Assembly: GCF_001424385.1 (NCBI RefSeq)
Contig: NZ_LMPO01000001.1
Coordinates: 461,017 to 525,016 of the forward strand
Length of the DNA stretch: 64,000 bases
Source of the DNA: Curtobacterium sp. Leaf183
GTDB taxonomy: Bacteria; Actinomycetota; Actinomycetes; Actinomycetales; Microbacteriaceae
Reading direction: 5' to 3'
Positions 8,256 through 15,059 of this stretch are shown here, piece after piece; the first letter of the stretch is position 1; each line of letters begins with the position of its first letter. A program made the position numbers and the translations under genes. The notes below the pieces were generated by a model. The model was not told where the DNA came from. It searched no databases and was given only the letters and a program-made list of their open reading frames with translations.

Positions 8256-8925
8256 GTCATGTCCGGGAACCTGGACGTCCGCTCCGGGCGTAGCCAGTCG
8301 GCGTCGATCGCCTGTCGTTCCCCGGGAACGGCGGGTAACCTCAGGCCTGTCGCCCCGCGACGCGCCACGCTGGGTCGCCTCTCTTCGCGAGCGGTGGTTC
8401 CGTTTCGCGTGACTCCGTGGCGCGGGTGTCCTCCGTCTCCAGGGAAACGGCGGAGGACACCCACCTCAGGGCCCTGCTCGAGCATGCCCCGCCCGAGAAC
8501 CCTGCCCCGCCCGAGGTTCCGAAATTCTGGCATCTCGAGCGTCTACTCCGGTGAACTGCGGTACCTCGACGAACCTGAGCGGACTGTCGCGCAACCAGGG
8601 CGGAGCCGTGCAGTACAGCTTTCCGGACGTCCGCCGCCGGCACGGAGGCCGCGGGCACGACCTGCACCGAGCCTCCAGTCCGCCCTGCATCCAGCCACGA
8701 CCCCTCACAGGTGACCCACCTGAGTCTTCGGAGTTCCGTAATTCCGGCATCTGACGGCTGCGGACCGGACGCTCGCCGCAGCTCGACGAACCTGAGCGGC
8801 GAGTTGTGCGACCTCGACGCACCGGTCGACGCCGACACTGCGCCGGTCGCCGCAGGCTCGTCGCCGATCGGCGCCAGCACGTTGCCGATCGCCCGGTCGC
8901 CCGCGCGGAGCGCCCCGCCAGCGCG
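8256..8925. repeat. Gene-free block with degenerate direct repeats
   Basis: No convincing gene lies in these 670 bases; the overlapping open frames have no recognisable protein. Two word pairs recur exactly 217 bases apart. The first is a TTCCGNAATTCNGGCATCT-like word at 8514-8535 and 8731-8752. The second is the identical CTCGACGAACCTGAGCGG at 8565-8582 and 8782-8799. After the second word come GTCGCGCAACC and GTTGTGCGACC variants. A family-1 palindrome is embedded at 8643-8676. The flanking genes converge, so this block fills a convergent gap. It looks like decayed copies of a longer intergenic repeat. Confidence 0.7.
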
Positions 8926-10206
8926 CTACCGGAAGAGCTGCTCGCCGATGTAGGAGCCCGCGCGGGGCGCCGGCGGCACGGCGAACACCGCCGACCCGAT
9001 GTGGGCGATGTACTCGTTGAGCCGGTCGACCGCACCCAGGCGCCGCTGGATCCGGGTGAAGTGCTCCGGGTCGGTCATGTACGCGGCGAAGAACAGCCCC
9101 GCGTCGAGCTGCCCGTACTGGTTCAGCCCGTCCGTGTAGTTGTACCCGCGCCGCAGGATCTTCACGCCGCCGTTGTTCTCGTGCGCGGCGAGGGCCACGT
9201 GCGAGCGCGCGTCGATCGCCGTGCCGCCGTCCGACTCCCCGGAACCTGCCGCCGCGCGGGCGTGGAAGTCGGGCGTCGTGTGCTCCGACCCGCCGGAGAG
9301 CGGCGCGCCCTCGACCTTCGTCCGGCCGAACACCCGCTGCTGGTCGCTAACGACGTCGGCGTCCCAGATCTCGATGTTCATCTGGACCTTCCGCACCACC
9401 TGGTACGTCCCGCCGGCCATCCACCCGGCGTCGTCCCCGAGCCAGACGAACCGGTCGTAGTCCTCGTCCGTCGTGATGTTGCGCGTGCCGTCCTTGAAGC
9501 CCATCAGGTTGCGCGGTGTCGTCTGCGACGGGCCGGCCGACGCCCGGCCGAACCCGAGCACGGTCCACCGCACGGTCGCGGTGCCCCGGGCGATGCGGGC
9601 CAGGTCGCGCACCGCGTGGTACGCCACCTGGGGGTCGTCGGCGCACGCCTGCAGGGACAGGTCCCCGCCGGTCAGGCCGTCCTGCAGCCGGTCACTCGGC
9701 AGCGCGGGGATGTCCTGCAGCTGCGCCGGTCGGTGCGCAGCCAGGCCGAAGCGCTCGTCGAACACCCCGGGGCCGAGGCCGACCGTGACGGTGAGCGAGG
9801 CCGGGCCGAGGTCGAGCGCCTCGCCGGTGTCCGCACCGACGCCGTTGCCGTGCGCGGGTTCGACGGAACCGACGGTCTTGCCGGCCTGCAGCTGTGCGAT
9901 CGACGCCGACCACCGCGCGAGCAGCACCTGCAGGTCGCTCGTCACCGAGGACGACAGGTCGAAGGTCATGAACACGCAGTACCGCTGCGGCTCGGTGCGG
10001 ATCCCGCCCTGCGGCTGCCGTGCGGCGGTCGCGTAGAACGGGTGGCTCAGCGACAGGTCGATGGACTCGTCGCCGTTGGCAGCGGCGGTGAACGGGTCGA
10101 CCCCGGTGGCCGCGGTGGCTCCGGCGACGCCCGCGACCGCGCCGACGCCGGCACCGGCCGCCGCGAGCCCTGCGCCGAGCAGACCGCGCCTGGAGACCCC
10201 GGTCAC
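8926..10206 (-). CDS. efeB: EfeB, Tat-exported Dyp-type heme peroxidase
   Basis: A 426-residue deferrochelatase/peroxidase of the EfeUOB ferrous/heme iron uptake system. A twin-arginine signal (VSRRGLLGAGLAAAGAG) opens the protein from GTG 10206. The Dyp motif GFKDGTRN (GxxDG, proximal to heme) is present, with further conserved RNLM and AYMTDPEHF sequence near the C-terminus. The start overlaps the efeO stop as GTGA (10203-10206), so translation is coupled. The continuous open frame extends much further upstream, but that part is only the shadow of efeO. Known role: oxidise Fe(II) or extract iron from heme at the outer face. Confidence 0.93.
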   Translation of the reverse strand: MTGVSRRGLLGAGLAAAGAGVGAVAGVAGATAATGVDPFTAAANGDESIDLSLSHPFYATAARQPQGGIRTEPQRYCVFMTFDLSSSVTSDLQVLLARWSASIAQLQAGKTVGSVEPAHGNGVGADTGEALDLGPASLTVTVGLGPGVFDERFGLAAHRPAQLQDIPALPSDRLQDGLTGGDLSLQACADDPQVAYHAVRDLARIARGTATVRWTVLGFGRASAGPSQTTPRNLMGFKDGTRNITTDEDYDRFVWLGDDAGWMAGGTYQVVRKVQMNIEIWDADVVSDQQRVFGRTKVEGAPLSGGSEHTTPDFHARAAAGSGESDGGTAIDARSHVALAAHENNGGVKILRRGYNYTDGLNQYGQLDAGLFFAAYMTDPEHFTRIQRRLGAVDRLNEYIAHIGSAVFAVPPAPRAGSYIGEQLFR

Positions 10207-11429
10207 GCGGTCGCGACCTTCTCGGCCAGGCGCGACAGCGGGTCCTGCAGTGCCTGCACGCGCTGGGAGATCTCGTTGGCGTGCGCGGACTTGGTGGCGT
10301 CGGTCCAGCTGTCGAAGCCGCCCAGGTCGCTGGCGTTCCGGAAGCCGTCCATCATCGTGTTCGTCTGGTCGAACTGCGTGCTGATCTGCTTCGTCAGGGT
10401 CGGGTCGAGCTTCGTCAGGCCCGGCTTGAGGTAGGCGAAGGCCTGGCGGGCGCCCTCGACGTTCGCGGCCAGGTCGACCAGGTCGATGTGGCTGTAGGCC
10501 TCTTCCTCGCCCGAGATCTTGTTCGACTGCACCTCTTCGAGCAGCCCGGCGGCGCCGTTCGCCAGGTCCTCGGGCTGGTAGTCGAGCGTCGGGACGAGCT
10601 TCGCGAGCAGCTCCACGTTCGTCGTCAGGTCCGAGGCGGTCTTCTTCGTGTCGTCCGTGATCGCCCCGTTGGCGAACAGGTCCCGCTCGACGGCGTGGAA
10701 CCCGCTCCACCCGACGGCCGGGTCGAGGTTCGACGCGCGCATGTCGATCAGGTAGTCGAGGTTGCCGGCGTTGTCCGTTGCCTTGTGGCCCTTCTTGACG
10801 AACCCGTCGACGTCGCTCTCGACGTGCTCGTAGTAGGGGCGGGCCTCGGCGTAGTCCTGCTTCGCCGCGTCGAGGTCCCCCGCCTCGACGTGGGTCTGCA
10901 GCTGCTTGACCGCGGTCACCATGTCGCTGACCTGGGCGTCGACGTAGTCCGCGTACCCGGTGGCGCCCTGCTTCAGGAGGGTCGCGGCGCTGCTGTTCGC
11001 GGTCGAGGCGACCTTGCCGGTCACGGTGAAGTCGGTGAGCTCGGTGTCGGCGCCGGGGCAGTACACCTGGTACTTGCCGCCGCCGAGGGTGCTGGTGAAC
11101 GAGACCGCGGCCAGGCCCGGTGCGAGGTTCTCCTTCTCGCCGAAGATCCGCTGGTCCTGCAGCAGCTCGACCTCGGTGATCGCGGTCGAGGACTCGTTCT
11201 TGACCGTGAAGGTGACGGGGCCGGCCGGGACCTTCGTGGTGGACACGGCGCACTTGTCCGAGCCGTCGTTCGTCAGCGTGATCGCGACGCGGGCGACCTT
11301 GCCCGAGGCCGACGGGTCGTCCGTCGCCGAGGACGGGTTCGCGGCGCAGCCGGTCAGGGCCAGCGCGGTCACGACGCCGATCGCGCCCAGGATGGTGAGG
11401 GGTCGGACGGTCTGCTCAACGAACGGCAT
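10203..11429 (-). CDS. efeO: EfeO, iron-binding lipoprotein with cupredoxin and M75 domains
   Basis: A 408-residue periplasm-equivalent iron-binding component. Lipoprotein signal with the lipobox LALTGC, Cys28. An N-terminal cupredoxin-like domain follows (about 45-150; VSTTKVPAGPVTFTVKNE), then an imelysin/M75 domain with the HxxE iron-site motif in GFHAVERDLF. ATG 11429 has AAGGAG eight bases upstream. It overlaps the efeU end by 14 bases and the efeB start by 4, so the three form one operon, efeU-efeO-efeB. In the known system EfeO hands iron to the EfeU permease after oxidation by EfeB. Confidence 0.93.
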   Translation of the reverse strand: MPFVEQTVRPLTILGAIGVVTALALTGCAANPSSATDDPSASGKVARVAITLTNDGSDKCAVSTTKVPAGPVTFTVKNESSTAITEVELLQDQRIFGEKENLAPGLAAVSFTSTLGGGKYQVYCPGADTELTDFTVTGKVASTANSSAATLLKQGATGYADYVDAQVSDMVTAVKQLQTHVEAGDLDAAKQDYAEARPYYEHVESDVDGFVKKGHKATDNAGNLDYLIDMRASNLDPAVGWSGFHAVERDLFANGAITDDTKKTASDLTTNVELLAKLVPTLDYQPEDLANGAAGLLEEVQSNKISGEEEAYSHIDLVDLAANVEGARQAFAYLKPGLTKLDPTLTKQISTQFDQTNTMMDGFRNASDLGGFDSWTDATKSAHANEISQRVQALQDPLSRLAEKVATA

Positions 11430-13005
11430 GGGCGGTGCTCCTTGTCGGGTCCCCGGCGGGTGGTCCGCGGGCGGGGACGGGTACGGGGTCGTGGTGCGCG
11501 GGTGCCGCCAGACGGCGACGGTCGCGCAGGGCGAGGCCGAGCTGCGCCGCTGCAGCGACACCCAGGGCGATCGGCAGCCAGGCGCTCCAGAGCGCGAGTT
11601 CGGCGGAGCGGGTCTCGGCTGCGGCCACCGCGGTGGCCGTGCGCTGCACGCGGGCGGTTGGCACCGCGAAGGCGGTGCGGTCGATCGACGTGGTGCGTGC
11701 GGACGGGAGGCCCCCACCACGCAGCGTCAGCACCGAGCGCTGGGTGCTGGTCGCGTCCAGGACCCCGCCATCGACCGACCAGAGGGTGGTGGTCGTCGAG
11801 ACGGACCAGGTGGCCCGGAACGGGCCGGGGTTCGTGGAGGGCGAGATGCCGACGGGCACGCGGCCGAAGACCCCGACCAGGTCGTCGAGCGTCAGCGAGG
11901 CTGGCTGGCCGTCGGCCCCGTCGTCGGTGGTGGACCGCCACCGGTCCGCGGTGACCCCGGCGCGCGTGACGGACCGGTGGGTCGACGCCGGGAAGTCGAC
12001 ACGGGCCTCCCGTCCGTGTCCGCGGGTGCGGAGGATCGCAGCCTGCCCGTGCACCTCGGCCGACACCGAGGTCTGGTCACCGGTCGCCGACACGGTCGAC
12101 GGGACGTGGACGCCGCCTGTCGGGACGGCGAGCGCCAGCACGGCTGCTGCGACGGCGAGGACGGCTGCGATGCTCCCGCGGACCACGGGGACGCGTGCCG
12201 GAGCCGGTCGCCAGGCTCGGGGCCAGAGCGAGATCGCCAGGACGGGCACGACGTAGAGGACCCAGCCGAGGACCTCGATCACGCGGGGGTCCGGCGGGAT
12301 GCCGAGCACGCCGGTGACCAGGGCGCCCTGCACCGAGCCGTTCGGGGCGAGCCAGCTCAGGTCGACGGTGCGCTGCTGGCCGATGACGACCCAGCCGGCC
12401 TCGTGGGCGCGGCGGAGGACGGTCAGGACCAGGCCGCCGGCGACGAAGACCAGGAAGACGCCGGTCCCGGTGAAGAACTTCGCCAGGTTCATCCGCACGC
12501 CACCGGTGTAGATGCCGTACCCGACGGCGACCGCGGCGGCGATGCCCACGACGGCGCCGAGGGCCGCGAGCCCGGTGTCGCTCGACGCCTGGAACGTGGC
12601 GAGCAGGAAGACCGAGGTCTCGAAGCCCTCCTTGAGCACCGCCAGGAACGCCATCCCCGCCAGGGCCCAGGCGGTCCCGCGGCCGAGCGCCTCGGTCGCA
12701 CTCGCCTCGAGCTCCTTCGTCAGGTGCCGCGCGTGCGTGCGCATCCAGACGATCATGCCCGTGACGAAGACGACCGCGACGATGCCGATGACCGCCTCCA
12801 TGCCCTCCTGCTGCGCCTGGGGCAGGGCCTGTTCGACGACCTGCAGGCCGAAGCCGACCGCGATGCTCAGCGCGACCGCGATGCCGACCCCGAGCCACAT
12901 CGGCGCGAGCGGGACACGGTTGCGGCGCAGGAACGCGGCGATGATGCCGACGATGAGCGTGGCTTCAAGGCCTTCACGGAGACCGATGACGAGGGTGGCG
13001 AGCAT
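11416..13005 (-). CDS. efeU: EfeU iron permease with extra C-terminal extracytoplasmic domain
   Basis: A 529-residue FTR1-type iron permease. The first about 280 residues are the seven-helix permease with both iron-channel motifs, REGLE (10-14) and LKEGFET in a later helix. Unlike a standard EfeU, it continues for about 250 residues: another helix, a soluble, probably external beta-rich segment (with VSAEVHGQAAILRTRG), a final helix (WLPIALGVAAAAQLG) and a basic tail. ATG 13005 begins the conserved MLATLVIGLREGLE. An IdeR/DtxR-like box lies 4 bases upstream, implying iron repression of the whole operon. The extension might organise EfeO/EfeB; that is inference. Confidence 0.9.
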   Translation of the reverse strand: MLATLVIGLREGLEATLIVGIIAAFLRRNRVPLAPMWLGVGIAVALSIAVGFGLQVVEQALPQAQQEGMEAVIGIVAVVFVTGMIVWMRTHARHLTKELEASATEALGRGTAWALAGMAFLAVLKEGFETSVFLLATFQASSDTGLAALGAVVGIAAAVAVGYGIYTGGVRMNLAKFFTGTGVFLVFVAGGLVLTVLRRAHEAGWVVIGQQRTVDLSWLAPNGSVQGALVTGVLGIPPDPRVIEVLGWVLYVVPVLAISLWPRAWRPAPARVPVVRGSIAAVLAVAAAVLALAVPTGGVHVPSTVSATGDQTSVSAEVHGQAAILRTRGHGREARVDFPASTHRSVTRAGVTADRWRSTTDDGADGQPASLTLDDLVGVFGRVPVGISPSTNPGPFRATWSVSTTTTLWSVDGGVLDATSTQRSVLTLRGGGLPSARTTSIDRTAFAVPTARVQRTATAVAAAETRSAELALWSAWLPIALGVAAAAQLGLALRDRRRLAAPAHHDPVPVPARGPPAGDPTRSTAHAVR

Positions 13006-13008
13006 GAC

Positions 13009-13027
13009 GTAGGCAAGGCTAGCCTTA
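13009..13027 (-). promoter_or_regulatory. IdeR/DtxR-like iron box of efeUOB
   Basis: The minus strand reads TAAGGCTAGCCTTGCCTAC, matching 14 of 19 positions of the DtxR/IdeR consensus, with the perfect core AAGGCTAGCCTT (13015-13026). A possible -10, TAGCCT (13021-13016), lies inside it, ten bases before the efeU ATG. Iron-loaded repressor bound here would occlude the promoter. The gene at 13066 is divergent and could share the control. Confidence 0.75.
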
Positions 13028-13065
13028 CTTCCGGGCTCCCGTCGAGCACGGCGGCGTGGGGTTTG

Positions 13066-13836
13066 ATGGTTCTCATGAACCTGCTCTCGGCGGACGGACT
13101 CGCCGCCGTCACGAACGTGCTCGATCTGGCCGGGGTCTTCGCGTCCGCGCTGCTCGGGGGCGCCGTGGCTCGGTCGATGGACTTCGACCTCTTCGGGTTC
13201 CTGGTCGTCGGGTTCGTCTCGGGGCTCGGCGGCGGGATGCTCCGCGACGTGCTGCTGCAGAACGGGCCGCCCGTCGCGCTGACCGATCCGCTGTACGTAC
13301 CGGTCGCGGTCGCGGGAGCGCTCATCGCCTTCCTCGTGTCGTTCTCCGAGCGCGGCTGGGACCGCCTGTTCACGTTCCTCGACGCCGCCGTCATCGGGTT
13401 CTGGGCGGTGGTCGGGGTCCAGCGCACCTTCGACGCCGGGCTCGAGTGGCCCGCGGCGATCATCATGGGGACGATCACGGCCGTGGGCGGGGGTGTCGGC
13501 CGTGACCTGCTGCTCCGACGCGTCCCGGCGGTGTTCGGCGGCAACGCGCTCTACGCGTCGGTGGCCGTGGCCGCCTCGGCGGTGATGGTCATCGCATCCG
13601 CGCTCGGTTCGCCCACGATCGGGATCGTCGCCGCGGTGGTGCTCTCGCTCCTGCTGCGCTGGGGTGCCGTGCGGTGGGGCTGGGGCCTCCCGAACGGCCG
13701 CGAGTGGCAGCCGCAGTCGACGCTCGCCTCGCTGCTGCGACGGGGACGGGGACTGCGTCCGGACCCCGTCCGGCTGCTCCGACGCCCCGGACGTCGGCCC
13801 GGCACCCGCAGCGTGCACACCGACGACGACCACTGA
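13066..13836 (+). CDS. TRIC/UPF0126-family membrane protein
   Basis: About 256 residues with two copies of the UPF0126/TRIC module: first FVSGLGGGMLRDVLLQ, then TAVGGGVGRDLLLRRVPAVF, each a glycine-rich turn ending in RD. Seven hydrophobic segments span about residues 10-210, followed by a basic, Pro/Arg-rich cytoplasmic tail. Bacterial relatives are trimeric cation channels or glycine/carboxylate transporters; the substrate here is unknown. Start is ATG 13066 (GGGG just before) or ATG 13075. It is divergent from efeU, with only 60 bases between the starts, so iron-linked expression is possible. Confidence 0.82.
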   Translation: MVLMNLLSADGLAAVTNVLDLAGVFASALLGGAVARSMDFDLFGFLVVGFVSGLGGGMLRDVLLQNGPPVALTDPLYVPVAVAGALIAFLVSFSERGWDRLFTFLDAAVIGFWAVVGVQRTFDAGLEWPAAIIMGTITAVGGGVGRDLLLRRVPAVFGGNALYASVAVAASAVMVIASALGSPTIGIVAAVVLSLLLRWGAVRWGWGLPNGREWQPQSTLASLLRRGRGLRPDPVRLLRRPGRRPGTRSVHTDDDH

Positions 13837-14185
13837 CGCGCCCGGACATTGTCCCGATCGCGTCGACCGGCTTCCCCGGGTCGGACGCGACGCCTATCAT
13901 CGAGACCGCCGGGTATCGAGTACCCGGCGAACCTCATCCCGGCGTTGTCCCGCACGGCGTGTTCCGCACTCCGTGGGCCCGGCGCGACACCGACGCGACC
14001 CGAATGCGGCGGTACCGGTCGGAGCGACGCGGGATGTGCAGCCACCGGGGGCTCCACCGCTCCGCGCGGGGTCAGACGCGCGGTGCGGCAGGCCCCCGGG
14101 CCGCACCGCACTGACGACGAGTGGGACCAGCGCCCACCACACCTGCCCCACCGCTCGGCGGGGCACTCATCTGAACCAGGACCAG
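13837..14185. other. Long TetR leader with palindrome and hairpin
   Basis: No convincing gene. GCCGGGTA (13908-13915) and TACCCGGC (13921-13928) form an 8-bp-arm palindrome five bases apart, just after a possible -10 TATCAT (13894-13899). Further on, GCGGTGCGGC (14080-14089) and GCCGCACCGC (14100-14109) form a perfect 10-bp stem with a 10-base loop. If transcription starts near 13906, the TetR gene has a leader of about 280 bases containing that hairpin. The palindrome may be its autoregulatory operator. Confidence 0.5.
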
Positions 14186-14905
14186 ATGCGCGACGCCGAT
14201 GTCCCCGACGACTGCCCGATGACCGAGGCGGACCCGTCCGGTGCGGGCTCGTCCGGTGCGGGCTCGTCCGGTGCGGGCTCGTCCGGTGCGGGCTCGGCCC
14301 CGTCCGGGTCGACTGTGACGGGCCCCACCCGGACGCCGCGTGCCGAGGTCCGGGAGCGGCTGCTGAGCGCTGGCGCCGCGGTCTTCGCCGAACACGGTGT
14401 GCACGAGGCCCGCCTCGACGACGTCGCCGCGCACGCGGGCTTCAGCAAGGGTGCGGTCTACTCGAACTTCTCGTCGAAGGAGGACCTCCTCGCGCAGGTC
14501 ATGCAGCGCGCGACGAACCTGGTGCTCGGCTCGCTCGACGACCTGGTCAGCGAGGACGTCGCCGCGACCGAGATCGGTGACGTCGTCCGCACGGCGTTCG
14601 GGCGGCACGACCAGAGCGAGCAGTTCGCCCTGCTGTCCGAGTTCCGCGGGTACGCCATCCGGCACCCGGAGTTCCTGCCCGAGTTCGTCCGGCAGCGTCG
14701 CGTGCTGCAAGACGGCGTCGCGCGGCTCGTGCACCTGTGGTTCGGCGCGCACCCCGAGGTCGATCCGGGCATGCCGCTCGACGTGCTCTCGGAGGCGCTC
14801 ATCGCTGCGAACGTCGGTCTCGTGTTCGATGCGCCCGCGCTCGACGGGACGGACCCGGGCGAGGTCGTCGCCACCCTGGTCGAGGCGGTCATCCGCCGAC
14901 GCTGA
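14186..14905 (+). CDS. TetR-family transcriptional regulator
   Basis: About 239 residues. The HTH is RLLSAGAAVFAEHGVHEARL then DDVAAHAGFSKGAVYSNF with KEDLL, typical of TetR. The ligand domain is unassigned. Before the HTH is a low-complexity stretch encoding four SGAGS units from an exact 15-bp tandem repeat (14236-14295). Starts at ATG 14186 or ATG 14220 are both possible; I chose 14186 because AGGAC lies close upstream. No partner gene is adjacent in the same direction; the nearest gene downstream is convergent. Target unknown. Confidence 0.85.
   Translation: MRDADVPDDCPMTEADPSGAGSSGAGSSGAGSSGAGSAPSGSTVTGPTRTPRAEVRERLLSAGAAVFAEHGVHEARLDDVAAHAGFSKGAVYSNFSSKEDLLAQVMQRATNLVLGSLDDLVSEDVAATEIGDVVRTAFGRHDQSEQFALLSEFRGYAIRHPEFLPEFVRQRRVLQDGVARLVHLWFGAHPEVDPGMPLDVLSEALIAANVGLVFDAPALDGTDPGEVVATLVEAVIRRR
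14236..14295 (+). repeat. Exact 15-bp minisatellite, four copies, in TetR
   Basis: GTCCGGTGCGGGCTC is repeated four times without a change. The unit length keeps frame and adds SGAGS per copy. It lies before the DNA-binding domain, so copy-number change would alter only a flexible N-terminal linker. Confidence 0.95.
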
Positions 14906-14949
14906 CGCGCGGGCGCTGCCGCTGCGGGCGCTGGCGCCGCGGGCGCTCG

Positions 14950-15000
14950 GTGCGAGGTTGACCGCCCCGTGAGGGGCATCAGCCTCGCACCACCCGGTCA
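14950..15000 (+). repeat. Family-2 51-nt element, copy 1
   Basis: GTGCGAGGTT (A, 14950-14959), GACCGC (B, 14960-14965), a small hairpin GCCCC-GTGA-GGGGC (14964-14977), CCTCGCAC (A', 14983-14990) and CGGTCA (B', 14995-15000). It sits between the convergent TetR and transglutaminase genes. The spacing is identical in the copies at 45499-45549 and 51837-51887. Just downstream is a tandem GTGCTCCCTCGCACN (15014-15028 and 15029-15043). Confidence 0.8.
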
Positions 15001-15059
15001 GCGGCGCACGGACGTGCTCCCTCGCACGGTGCTCCCTCGCACCGTGCTTGCCCGACGCG

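Noticed and set aside
8514-8799. CRISPR-like spaced repeats
   Set aside because: Only two degenerate copies 217 bp apart with unequal words; no regular repeat-spacer units and no cas genes anywhere in the window.
8926-11253. A 775-codon frame fusing EfeB to an upstream extension
   Set aside because: The upstream part is the shadow frame of efeO; EfeB begins with its twin-arginine signal at 10206.
10960-13836. A 958-codon plus-strand frame ending in the TRIC-type protein
   Set aside because: The first 700 codons are antisense to efeO/efeU and have no protein character; the real gene starts near 13066.
14236-14295. Phase-variable repeat in the TetR gene
   Set aside because: The unit is 15 bp, a multiple of three, so copy-number change cannot shift the frame; the same holds for the 6-bp repeat at 21019-21048.
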